From positions 27,266,320 through 27,330,319 of the forward strand of contig CM055092.1 in assembly GCA_029204225.1 (NCBI GenBank): DNA of 64,000 bases, written 5' to 3'. Numbering within the stretch: position 1 is the first letter of the stretch; each line of letters opens with the position of its first letter. The stretch comes from Diphasiastrum complanatum. Taxonomy: Eukaryota > Streptophyta > Lycopodiopsida > Lycopodiales > Lycopodiaceae. Below, piece after piece: positions 31,501-42,403 of this stretch. Position numbers and translations under genes: made by a program. A model generated the notes under the pieces. The model searched no databases. It worked only from the letters and a program-made list of their open reading frames with translations, and was not told where the DNA came from.

Positions 31501-34500
31501 AAGATGGAACAACTACAAGAAGACAAGTTTCAAAGAACACGATATGTGGCTCATGCATTGAGAAGTTCGAAAATGAATACGAAAAACATTCGACCTCTTT
31601 GCTAGTAGCAACTTAACTTTATTGCTAGAGCTGATTTGGTGTTTAACACTCGGCAAACTAGACTTCGGGCATACAATGTTCTTGTCAACATTTGGAAAGC
31701 AAGGAGCAAGTTTATTGATCTCGATCAAAGAGTACCGTTTACCTCTTGAAAGAAATCTTAGAAGCAAAAGGAAAGTTTTACCCACCAAAATCCAATCCCA
31801 TGTTAGCTTCTCAATACAAAAAATTGTCTCAACTTCATGTCACACTTTATAAGTTCTATAGTTAAGCTTATCCTAGAGGATGAAACTTGAAAACTACAAT
31901 CCAATGCGCTAATTTGTACTAGCAACAAAATACTTGAGCAAACTTTCTGTTCATGATAAAGAAACTTTACTTCTTACAATAATGTGATCAAGTTGGCTAG
32001 TGATTATACCCCTAAAACAATATGCAAATTTAACAAAAAGCATTATTCATGTACTTATGATAGCCAACATAGCTTTCAACTGGTCTACACAAATAAGGCA
32101 TAAGAAAGTACCAGTTCGCCAAGAAGAACGACATTCTCTCCACGAATAATGTATAGACCAAGAGGAAGATCACAAAAAAGATCACCAACAATTATTCGCT
32201 CGCTAGCATTTTGCAATACAAGATTAGCTACAAGAAAGAGGCAAGTGTCAATTGGCATACTACTTGATGGTCATAAGTGAGTTGGAGAATTTGTATGGGC
32301 AATGCTTCAAAATACATTATGTGAGTAAATGACCACAAAGTCCAACATGACATCTTCCAATGTACATTGGATGTATAAAGGGTCCTTTTGGAGTTAAGAT
32401 TGACACCGAAGCCTTCTCCCATGTAATCTCCTCTAAAAAAAACCTTAATAGGCTAAAATGTTAGACAATGATTAACAATAAGTGCAAGATAAAGCTTTCT
32501 AGATATAACATGATATAGGGATAAAACTTTTACTTGAGCCTTTAGAAGGTTCAATGACTCATGGAACAAGAGAAAAAGGAGGGAACTTAAGCCTACCAAA
32601 TTGATCAAAAGACCTCAAAACGCCTATGAGCTTTCGTCCATCACGAAGTACCACAAGTAGTTTCTCTGTTGTTGCAAGACAAGAACCTGCTAATTAGCCA
32701 CAATTTTCAAAATGTAAAAATGCATGGTGTAAAAGAGATTAACTAATAATGTTCAAGCTAATTCATTGCTAACTATTTCTAGAACAAAACTCCTCAACAT
32801 CAGCCTAAAAATAGCCTCAACCTAGAGTGGTATGACTGCAAACTCAACAAGGATGATCTGGTGTGCAACCAAGAGCTTCGCCCGGATAATACGTGCAAGC
32901 ATAGTGATCTGTACATGAGAAATATTGGCCCATTCTTATTTCTAACACTAGAATCCCCGTGCACCAAACCTATGCAACATACATAGCAATATGACCTTTC
33001 CATAACCTAGCTAGACCAGTGAAGAGTGCACCCAAATATGTATAAGGGGATACAACCTCCAATGGTTGACCACCCAAAGTAAACAAATGTCGTTGCATAT
33101 AAGTCATGGAAGTATTTAAGATCACAGTTTGGGTTTTCTGAGGATGTATGTTCAAGCCCCATTTGTCCCTTAGTAATTGTAGTGTGTCTACGTGTTGTAA
33201 GTGATAACTTTCTCAAGCTCATCAATATAAAGCGTGTAGAGGGTACAATACATGGTGCAGGGGACAGGTGCAACAGCACATGGGCACTGTGGGTGAGCAC
33301 ACCATGGGGCCAATGGGAGAGCAGCACAGGGGGGAAGCAACACATGGGGGCAGGTACAGAGGCACATGGAGGGATGATGGGAATGCACATGGCCGATCAA
33401 GCTGTGGGGATAAATAAGGCACTCACAATGCCATTGTGAGAGGCATTTTCAGAAGCTGTGAGAGAGCCAATGATAGCCAGTGAGAGAGCCAGTGACAGGC
33501 TGTGAGAGGTTGTTTGAGAACCAGGGTGCTGTGAGAGGCTGTTCGAGGACCGGGGTGCTGTGAGGAGAAAGTCGCCACCGAAGCCCGAGGGCGAAGCTAG
33601 GAGGAAGCTCGAAGAAGATATCCGAAGGCACAACGAAAGACATCGAAAGCAAGAGGCAGACATTGCAGAGATGCTACGACAGACTTGGCAGAGACACCCA
33701 GAGCTGCAGATCTCCGCCCCCACTGTGGCCCCTGCCCCCACTGTCAAGCTAGATTTGGATGAGCAGATCGGAATGAACTTCACACAACAGCAACTCATCA
33801 TGGTCAGGGAAAGGGTGGCCAGAAGTCGGGCTAACCAGGAGGCAGAGCGAGAGCGACAAAACAACGCACATGACGAGGGCGAGGAGTCGGTGGAGGATCC
33901 GTAGGAATGTTAAGAATAAATAAGGTCCAGCCGTATGTGGCGGACTGTTGCTATGTAATTTTCGGCAGTTTAGGGTGCAACAAATAACTAGATAGTTGTA
34001 TAAAAAAAAAGCCCCAGCCATATATGGCGGGATATGTATTGTTATTTTGATACAACGGCTGAATCAATATATAGTGTGTTTTTTGTGCAACGCGAGCTTG
34101 GTGCTGTGAAATGCAATCTCTGTATTTTTTTAAATGCAATGAAATATGTGTTTATGAAATGCCATCACGGGTTTAGGGTTTAGGGGTAATTGCTCTGCTC
34201 AAGATCGTTTGGAGTGCATCTGCTATCAATTTGTTGTGGCAATAATGATCGATTTGTATTTGCATTTCTGTGAAGCTATCATTCTCTTCAATCGAAATTA
34301 ATTGAAAATACGATTCACACACGCACATAGAATTTGACATAAAATTGAAAATACAGCATCACATGTACATAGCGACACACGCACAATGTGCAGCAAATAA
34401 AGTACGCCAAACACTGAATATAATGTGAAAAATGGTCTGAATACAATGGTCAACCGTCTGCTAGAAACAAACTACTGAAACTAAAATAACAGTCCCACGA

Positions 34501-37484
34501 TCAATGCTTTGGCTCTAACTCAGACGAATGCTCTAGAGACAACTCAGGGCCCCGAGCTGACTCTCGCAGCCAATATCTGTGCCTGTTTGGAACTGGCATG
34601 GGCTGTGTATTCGAGGAGAACTCGTCACTAGCATCATCCCAATCTGCCTCCGCATCAGCCCCCAAGCAAGCCAAACCAACAACACCTGCTCCAGCTGGCT
34701 GTAATACTGCACCTCTAGCTGTACTTGGAGCCCTGTGAGGTCGTCCTCTCCTCCCTGGCTGCCTCATCACCCCCATGAAAATCACCTGGCTGGCTGGGCT
34801 GGGCCCAAGTTGAGGCCGGCTGGGATAGGGAAGCCAAAGAGGGAACTCCCTGTGCAGCTGAGCGAGGAGGATGAGCCCGTGGAGTGTGCCCGTGGGGCTG
34901 CTACAAGTGGAGGAACTGGCTGTGCAGAGGCAAGTACAGTGACGATATGTACTGAAAGGGGCGCTATGGTGGCCGGAACTGGTACATCCTGGGTGCTGCC
35001 AAAGGGGGAGCCAATGGAGTGGGTGCTGCCAAAGGAAGAGGATGTGAAGTGGGTGCTGCCACTCGAGGAGCCACTGTGGATGTGGGCGCTGCAAGAGAAA
35101 ACCTAGCACAGATGGTGGCCTGCCATGGAGACCTGGTGCTATAGAAGTGGATGGCGATGGAGGGGCTGCAGGCCTCAATGGCATCGGTGGCACTGGAGCT
35201 GTGCGGCGCACATATACCCTCTGAGGAACTGGAGGAACTGGAGGCACATCATGTAGCTGCTCTGGCTGAGACTCTATGTATGGCATGCTAGCAAGAGATG
35301 ATGGGGGTGCCCTGACGCTCGGCATCTGCCACCGTGGCAATCAAGTCGTCTAGCTGGGCATCTGAATACAAATGCTCTGGGCTCTGTGCCTCATCCCCTG
35401 AATCAACCCGTGCCTCATCATGTGCACCCTGTAGACCATGCATGGCCTCCCAATCGGTGCAATCAAAGTCATCTGGTGTGTTGTCGTAGTAACGGCCATG
35501 ACTCTGTACTGCACGCATCCAAGCAGCTGCGGGACCGGCATCTAAATCACTCTGCCCTCTATCAAGAGCCTTCTCCATCATATCGACATAGGTAGGTATG
35601 CCACTGGCCCCCCGTGTGGTGGATACTCCCGTGAAAGTAGTTCCACCGCGTCTCCCAGATGAACTTCAGCTCCGTCATCCTGCACGAAGTCGAAGCAAAT
35701 TACGGAAAAAACGTAACATCGACAGAAAAACAAACTAGCAACCACTGAAAAGATAAAGACCAATTACATTACTATACTACTTACCTCTCCGGCTGCAAGA
35801 TGGGCAGCTGCAGGAACTGTCCGATCCGAACCATGAGCTCATACACCAGTCCAAGTGTGGACCCCTCGCTGTCAGCCATGCGGAGCACAATGTAGAGTGG
35901 TCGAAGGAGTCCTAACAATGTCTGCGCATCCCTCCAAAACTGGTCTCCCCTCATCGTAGAAGAAAAGTGCTCCCCATCCTCAGTGTGCTGAAACGTACTG
36001 GCACGCCAAAGATCACTGGCAACCATCTCTAGAAGTTGTGCCCTGCACCTAATCAGACGGTCGATCACCACCAAGTCGAAAGCAAAGCATGTGGGGGCTG
36101 GCTTCCGAAGGTCCAAATGGCTGAACACCCGGAACATGGCAAGAACACGCCTCTTTCTGGTGACAAAAGTCACCAAGAAGAGGGCCTCGCAGACGATGGC
36201 TCTAACCCAGGGAAGTGCACCTATGTCCCCCATGAGAAGGTCTATGCCGTGCGCTGCACAGAGGGTATGGACGATGTGAGGGAACTCGGCCTCCTACCCC
36301 CATCTGAACGCAGTTGGTGGCATTGTCCGTCACCACCGTAACGACATGCTGGGGGCCTGTGGACAAGATGGAAGACCCATACATGAACTCTGCAAATATG
36401 ACTCTCCCCCCTCTACTGCAATCCACGGCTCTCAAAAACTGTGTACCCATGCAGCTGGAGACCAAGATGTTGAGGATCGGCCTCCTCCTGACATCAGTCC
36501 AGCCATCGGACATGATGCTACATCCATATGTGGCCCAGTGGCAGCGTAGAGGCTCCATCTCTCTAGACAAGGACTCGACCCTATCTCTCCGCATGTGTGT
36601 GCGGACAACCTCTGAACTAGGGACTCTCCAGCTAGGGCTGACAGACTGTGCAAGGCGGAATGCCCTTCTAAAGGACTCAGAATCGATGATGGCAATAGGA
36701 GGTTCAGCTCATAAATCAAACTGGCCACGGCCTGTGTGGCCTCTCTGTCCATGTGCGGCTGATGCAAATGGAAGTGCGTGTGGCGGAACTGTCTGAGGGG
36801 GATGAGGGGCAATGGGACGGGACAAGGATGCACTCCCTCTCCTCGTGCGTGCCAACCAAGCAGGCAGCAACTCTGGGTCAGCCACACAAGGAGCGGTGCA
36901 AAACCGGAGAACGCCGGTGCCACCATTTTTGGCACGTGCACCGAGCAGGTGGCCTATAAGGCGAGTGAGGGACGCAGCAAATTGACTAGGCAGTATCGGC
37001 AACGCACGACCTTCAAACCGGTCTTGTTGGTCTTGTCGGCAACCCGCCTGACAACGTCCACCTCGTCCCACAGACTGGAAAGGTCGGACTACACCATTGC
37101 GATGGAGAAAACTAGGGAAAAAATGCAGATGAAGCTAAAACTGGAAGGATGGAATGCTGGAAAAAAAACAACAGGGTTCACTGTTGGAGAGACGCTGAAA
37201 ATGGGCGAAGGCAGGGCGAAGCAAATCATATGCAAGGCAGGGTGTTGCGTGGGCGAAGGGCGACACAAGGCAGCGAAGGCAGGCAGGCAAAAACAACAGC
37301 GAAGGCAGGGCGGAGAGGGGGCAAAAAAATTTCAGAGAAGATGCGAGGGGGGCGGGAAGATTTAGGTGTAAAAAAAAAAATTTAAAATATTAAATATCAA
37401 AAATATTATTATATTGTGGTACCGCGGTACCAGTACGGTCCTGCAGTACCGGGATCTACAGTACCCAGTACCGCGGGACCTATG

Positions 37485-37563
<79 letters not shown>

Positions 37564-38349
37564 CTTTCAATATGGTTTCCTATGGACATTAGTTAATTCA
37601 CTTACCTGCCCAAAACTAGACAACATTGTTCTTGAAACTCCTAGGCTCTAGCAAGCTAGGTAAGCTCATGGCTCTAAAATAAACCCTTTAACTTGAACAA
37701 ATGTTGCCCACCCAAAAAAAAATTACGAATCAAAAAACCCTAATGGGAATTTTTAGATTCTGGGCTTGCATGCTATTATGGTATATGCAAATATGGTATC
37801 TACCATAGTTGGAATGTTAGCTATCCGAGAGAAGTGGCTTGACAAGTGGAATTTCTTCCACAAGCCCATATACGTAGTTGCTCATTTGCTTCAACCTGAC
37901 TATCCAAAATATGCATTTCGAATCATTTTTGCAACTGATCATGATTCGTTGCAACTATGATATATACATATCATGGATGACACATTCCGGAACACAATTT
38001 TTTTCTTCTCTTTGTTGTTGGAAAAACAATTATTTGTTGCACAGAAAATTTGTTAGAACTACTAAAGATGCTTAGAAACATCATAATCAAAAGATCCACT
38101 AAAATGAGTGGCCTACAAACTCAACTTTGATTCCTTTTTGCAAAAGAAAGCTCATCGATCGTGTTTAGAAGAAAGCTTTGGAAATTGAAACGAGTGTTGA
38201 ATTGCAAACATCGAAGGACCGGTCCACAAACACATTTTTGAGAATTTCACAAAAAAGAAAGAGGTCATTTCAAGGTCCCGCACCAATTCACAAGACACTA
38301 GTTTACAAACTAATTAGTGGTGCAATCCAAAGCAAGATTGGGATGACCA

Positions 38350-38442
<93 letters not shown>

Positions 38443-41400
38443 CGAAGATCCAGGAGAACAAGATCGAGAAACACAAGGAAGAGACTATCATGGGCAGCAG
38501 TCCTAAAAAATGACTCCTAATAAGCCATCTACTCACGTCCTTTATTTTTGCCACCTTGTCGGAGGAAAGACTAGGTGAACAAAGAATACACAACATCTGG
38601 ATTAGAGGCATTCCGAACATGTAAAATGCTGAGAAAAAAGCCAAGCAACTTCTGGAAACTACTCTTAGTCACCATAGTATTGGTTTAGAAATGGCTTGGA
38701 GACCAAAAACAGATAATGCCACCTTTGGAAGAAAGGGAATCAGTGCTACGTCAAAGAGCCAAACTACATGGGACTAAAACATTTATGATGAGGATCTAAC
38801 CTATATACAAGTGAAGAACGACAAAGTAAATATTCTACTCTTCACAGAGATGCATGAGGGCCAGTATTACAACATTTCCAGAGATTTATTTGGGACTCAG
38901 TTTTTCGCCCAAAGGTTAGATGAGTTGGTGGTAGAGGATCGGGAGGTATTGCTTGTCTTTATAGAGAGTCACTACAGTCCCTCATGGAGGTTGTTAGGCA
39001 TGATGAGCAAGCACACTAGCTTTGGATCCAATTATTGGGTAGAGATATTGGATTGGCTCGAGATGTTTATAATGTTGCTTGCTATTTTCCTCCTAAAACT
39101 TCGATCATCTCTGATAGCATGGGCTCTCTTTCTCTTTATATTGATCTGTCTTCAGATGTTCTCGTATTTTCAAAGCGTGGTCATGTTCTTCTAGTTGGGA
39201 ACTTCAATGCTAGAACATCTTCCAGACAAACTAAGTTTCATGATGTTGTTGGGACCCTTTACAGACACATATTCTGAACAGTGATGATATTGGTATTACC
39301 AGGATATTTGCAAATGCTGATGGCCTTATCACTAAATATTGTGAGTACTTTCTTCATATGGGAGAGGCACATAAGTTAGCATTTTTTAAAGCTTATCACA
39401 ATGGCCACATTATGGTGATGTCACTTGTCATCTCCACAATGGTGGACATAGTGTCGTGGATTCCTTTATGCGGTCAACATCTCTTAGAACTATCATTTCT
39501 AATTTCATTGTTTCCCCGTCAACCTTGTCAAACCATTCCTTTCTCACCCTCTCCACAATGGTGGACATAGGGTCGTGGATTACTTTATGCGGTCAACATC
39601 TCTTAGACCTGTCATTTCTAATTTCATTGTTTCCCAGTCAACCTTGTCAAACCATTCCTTTCTCACCCTCTCCCTTGGTACCTTGCAACGTCAATCTCCA
39701 TCCACTCCTTCCATAGGTATACTTTCGATCTTGAATATATACCTCTTTATCAGGCTTCTCTTTCTTCTCTACTGCAATATTTCCCTTGTGACAGTTCCCT
39801 TCAAACCCAAGCTACATGCCTCATAGCTGCACTCCATACATCCGCATCCATGGCTTTTCCATCTAAGATCATAAACCATCTCCCACTTCCACACTCGCTC
39901 TCGCCACCCACATAAATCTGGTATGATGACATTTTTAAACATCTTCATCTCCAAGTCCACCATGCCTGATTGCACACTCCACATCTCCTTCATAACCTCA
40001 AATGGTTATACAGTCGCACTTGTCATCAGAAAAAACAATCTTATGAGAATAATGATGGGAAGCGAATTATCAAACTTCTCTTCAATTCATCCTCTAGATC
40101 CTTTTGGAGAGAATCCCTTCCTCGTGCCCCCACTCCACCATCGAGTGATCTATATCTTTGGGAGGAATACGCTACTATGCTCTACACTACCCCTACGGAC
40201 ACTCCCATCACCATCTCCCCTCGTCCATCTACTTTCTCCTTTTTTACTATTGATATGGTTACTACAATCGCTGAGAACTTGAGATCCCATCGCGCACGGG
40301 GTATCGATGACTTGGGGGCCGAACTTCTAACTCATGCGACAGATATTCTTGCACCCATCTTGACCAGGTTATTTAACCAAGTAGTCGTTTCTGGTTTCCC
40401 TCTGACGTGGTGTACCAACATCATCCATCCCACCCAAAAGAGTGGTCACCCTATGAATCCTGAAAATTACCGCACCATCATGATAGGATATAATGTGGCA
40501 AAACTCTATGGTACCATCTTTTTTCTATTTCAAGTATGCACTCCACCATCTTGTCCAAACCCCTGCCTCATACACATTGCCAATGCAATGTAAATAATTG
40601 GAGAGACAATAGCAAGCAAATGTACAATCAACTCCCAAAAATAGTCATAACGACATGTGGTTGCACACCCTTTACCTAGAATTTAGAAATAGCAAATATC
40701 ATGAGTGACAAGTCATGGCAACAAACACATAGCTCAATGTTGAATGCTCATTTGGCTCTTGCAAAATAAGTAAAATGCGTAGTAACTACTTGTCTACACT
40801 TTAAAAGAATGTAAAAAGCACGTACTTGCAAAACTGCAAGATTGTGCCCAACTAGTCCACTCATCAATAACTACAAGAAAGCTGAATTTTTCCTCCTCTT
40901 GAAGATACTAGACATTATGCATTTGACTCGCTAGCACCACCATATGTCCATTTGTGTCGTACTCTTGTACATCAATGCAAGTAACCTAAGTACGCCAAAG
41001 TTCGTCATACCCATACAGCACAAAATATATGGTTTACAAAATATCACTTACAATATTTACTATGTGTATTGTAAAGTATTCAGCACACCATAACCTGCAA
41101 AAGATAGGCCATGATGTCCACCTTACTTCCAAGATCAACTAACATAATGGTAATTCAAACATTCAAGCTCAAACATAATCTTTATCGCAGATATACACAA
41201 TCTGTGCCTAACAAATTGCCTTGACTAGGAGGTGTAGCTCAACAAAAACTTTTGGTAAGGGGTTCAAACTTCAGCCTTGTTGTACGTCTGTAGCCAACTA
41301 TCGTGACAACCTAACGTACTACTAGATATCATGAATAGACTATTAAAAACTTTCTAATATTTTTTTATAGTATACTATAAATTGTATTCTCTCTTGCCAT

Positions 41401-42403
41401 ATGCATACGCACCGACATACAAAGCATTAATCTTGGGGTCTGTATGCACCATTGCTAGCTAGTATCCTCATCACTTGACTTGACATCACCACCACATTAA
41501 CCCTATGCAGTACCTTTGTTGAGTCTTAAGTGTTTAATTATATATACAAAAAGGATGAATTTGAACATGTTCATCTCAACTCATGGTTAAACATATATAT
41601 ATATACACCCGTAACCATATGGGTAACCATACAATGATCTACACGGGTAACGGAGAGGTGTGTAATCTATAATGGATCATATACTAACAAATGGAGTTGG
41701 ACTAGTGCCTGTTTTCTTGCTCTATATGCTTCCTATGACTACAAATGTGTTTGAAGTATTCCAAAGTTTGTCATACACCACATAGTATTTGGTTTGATTA
41801 AAAAACATATCCGATCTTGACCTAGTAGTTTTTTGAGATGCTTGTAGATACTTACTTGCAATTTACCTTCCTTTATTCAAAATTTGAATTCAGCTGCTTA
41901 TTGAAAATACCGTAAAATACTCTAAGGTATGTATGATGGTTCTTTGCCTATAGTCTCCTGACAACTTAACTCAAAAATAAATGGAAGATAATCTTATTCA
42001 GCACACTGTGGGAACAGCTTCATCGAAACAATATAAAACGTACATCAGCATGAAATACTTTCAAAGGGGGCATGATTGAAGGATAGCTGACAAAATAACT
42101 CTCATCGTAGTGAGTGCAAGAAGACTCTCAGAAGTTCCACTTCCTGATTATGTACAAATATGATGGAGCTTTGATACACACGTTCTTGCAAGATAATATT
42201 AATGCTGTGAAGAAATGAGAGAACAGCGGTTACTTTAGCTAAAACAAACTTCCATTAGAATAGTCTTAAGTTGTGCAGGACATGTAACAACGATTCAAAA
42301 GAGAAAGTCAGTTCCAAAGTAAAAAAAGAAGGTGCAGAAAATAACTGTCCAGATTGTCGGCAAGAGACGTTGAAGGGAAATTATCGGGACCAGCCCAAGA
42401 CAT
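28502..42403 (-). CDS. LSM1: LSM1, Sm-like protein of the decapping complex
   Basis: Five minus-strand exons: 42403-42346, 32665-32597, 32227-32112, 28911-28849 and 28579-28502. All introns are GT-AG with matching phases, giving 384 bp (127 residues plus stop), close to the roughly 128 residues of plant LSM1. The start MSWAG is the family start; residues 20-37 are [18 protein letters not shown] (Sm1), then [33 protein letters not shown] (Sm2), and the LSM1-specific basic tail ending [17 protein letters not shown]1 joins LSM2-7 in the cytoplasmic ring that binds deadenylated mRNA 3' ends and promotes decapping in P-bodies. The gene is stretched over 13.9 kb by transposon-filled introns. The exon 1 region is slightly divergent ([11 protein letters not shown]). 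Upstream sequence is also open in frame, but MSWAG is preferred. Confidence 0.93.
28912..32111 (-). other. LSM1 intron 3 (about 3.2 kb)
   Basis: Bounded by CTG|GTACTT and AACAG|GATCC on the minus strand. It holds a 67-bp tandem duplication at 29204-29337 and a diverged repeat pair (about 29815-29965 and 30095-30275, sharing ATGCATAGC-type sequence), otherwise AT-rich DNA. Open frames at 30371-30851 and 31513-31852 show no motif and are not called. Confidence 0.85.
29204..29337. repeat. 67-bp tandem duplication in LSM1 intron 3
   Basis: Two adjacent copies starting TTCAAACTGTGGTGAGCC at 29204 and 29271, nearly identical (a few base differences). Confidence 0.9.
32800..33220 (-). pseudogene. 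LINE RT C-terminal fragment (minus strand)
   Basis: The minus strand reads [13 protein letters not shown] then [20 protein letters not shown], the typical end of a non-LTR (LINE) reverse transcriptase, where a small-strand segment with YTYLG follows the catalytic domain. 33003-32800 continues in another frame with [17 protein letters not shown]. Frame changes show it is dead. It lies inside LSM1 intron 1, just 5' of exon 2, in the same orientation as LSM1. Confidence 0.7.
33221..33559. repeat. GC-rich leader with short direct repeats
   Basis: Higher GC than the flanks. It contains repeats of GTGAGAG-type words (33437-33565), with two copies of a block around CAGGGTGCTGTGAGAGGCTG, and a TATA-like GATAAATAAGG near 33410 that recurs at about 33914. 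It looks like a transposon promoter region. No gene is visible on either strand; the antisense open frames follow base composition. Confidence 0.35.
33560..33904 (+). CDS. Charged coiled-coil open frame, unrecognised
   Basis: 114 residues, very rich in Arg, Glu and Gln: [20 protein letters not shown], then a Pro/Ala linker, then LVDL-like and [18 protein letters not shown] segments, ending ESVEDP. It is probably helical. Its GC content matches the neighbouring hAT block, so it may be a second gene or exon of that transposon. The reverse strand is also open, and it sits inside LSM1 intron 1 in the opposite orientation. Function unknown. Confidence 0.3.
   Translation: MRRKSPPKPEGEARRKLEEDIRRHNERHRKQEADIAEMLRQTWQRHPELQISAPTVAPAPTVKLDLDEQIGMNFTQQQLIMVRERVARSRANQEAERERQNNAHDEGEESVEDP
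34501..37110 (-). pseudogene. hAT-type transposase pseudogene (DUF659 region)
   Basis: GC-rich minus-strand gene remains in LSM1 intron 1. The N-terminal part (37110-36710) has a BED-finger-like VVRCRYC then [16 protein letters not shown] in another frame. 36700-36202 carries the DUF659 hallmark [20 protein letters not shown] and VVTDNATN. 36233-35785 continues the catalytic domain ([28 protein letters not shown]). An intact GT-AG intron lies at 35784-35680. The next exon (35679 downward) reads [13 protein letters not shown], then Asp/Glu-rich sequence. The hAT dimerisation region expected near the C-terminus is missing; 35340-34501 is Pro-rich with tandem repeats. At least three frameshifts. 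hAT transposases cut and paste DNA using a DDE active site. Confidence 0.75.
37111..37417. other. Upstream flank of the hAT pseudogene
   Basis: Purine-rich on the plus strand (repeated GGCGAAGG and GGCAGG words from 37200 to 37365). No gene; probably the 5' part of the hAT element. GC drops sharply at about 37370, which may mark the element edge. Confidence 0.4.
37418..37480. repeat. Nested palindromes around GGTACCGCGGTACC
   Basis: A perfect 14-bp palindrome GGTACCGCGGTACC (37418-37431) begins a 60-bp block whose far end (GTACCCAGTACCGCGGGACC) is an imperfect inverted copy of its start. The words CAGTACGG and CAGTACCG recur between. It directly borders the AT/AG microsatellite. It could be a transposon terminus. 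Confidence 0.7.
37489..37563. repeat. (AT)n then (AG)n microsatellite
   Basis: About 52 bp of alternating AT (to 37540) passing directly into about 23 bp of AG. Confidence 0.95.
38352..38440. repeat. (CT)n microsatellite, 89 bp
   Basis: An uninterrupted CT run in LSM1 intron 1. Open frames through it on either strand are artefacts. Confidence 0.98.
38811..40593 (+). pseudogene. LINE fragment: endonuclease and RT start
   Basis: Plus-strand pieces of a non-LTR retrotransposon. 38811-39277 covers the APE-type endonuclease ([41 protein letters not shown]); the usual GDFNA reads GNFNA, a loss of a catalytic Asp. About 40040-40593 covers the RT start ([59 protein letters not shown]). Between them, 39433-39670 is a 119-bp tandem duplication. 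RT ends soon after KLYG, before the catalytic FADD. It sits in LSM1 intron 1, antisense to the gene. Confidence 0.8.
39433..39670. repeat. 119-bp tandem duplication inside the LINE fragment
   Basis: Two adjacent copies starting CTCCACAATGGTGGACATAG at 39433 and 39552, nearly identical. Note that CTCCACAATGGTGGA is itself close to palindromic. Confidence 0.9.
40594..42345. other. Rest of LSM1 intron 1, AT-rich
   Basis: About 1.75 kb with no coding motif on either strand. It contains the SINE-like segment at 41225-41300 and a short AT run near 41590. The final bases up to 42345 form the donor end of intron 1. Confidence 0.5.
41225..41300 (+). repeat. Possible tRNA-derived SINE fragment
   Basis: GTGTAGCTCAAC (41232-41243) resembles a pol III box A, and GGTTCAAACTT (41261-41271) resembles box B, spaced roughly as in tRNA-derived SINEs of plants. 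No 3' tail or target duplication was identified, so this is tentative. Confidence 0.3.

Larger units (their letters stand above)
32666..42345 (-). other. LSM1 intron 1 (about 9.7 kb)
   Basis: Donor GGACA|GTTATT after exon 1 and acceptor CAACAG|AGAAAC before exon 2, phase 1. The intron holds LINE pieces (32800-33220 and 38811-40593), a GC-rich block with a hAT pseudogene (about 33230-37110), AT/AG and TC microsatellites and a SINE-like segment. The donor is weak (GTTATT) compared with consensus, but the reading frame across the junction is exact. Confidence 0.85.

Noticed and set aside
33397-33864. 155-codon minus-strand frame
   Set aside because: Ser/Cys-rich low-complexity shadow of the plus-strand charged frame.
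36314-36796. Plus-strand frames across the hAT region
   Set aside because: The opposite strand carries recognisable hAT motifs; these are shadows in GC-rich DNA.
38178-38644. Frames running through (CT)n and (AT)n
   Set aside because: Simple-sequence artefacts.
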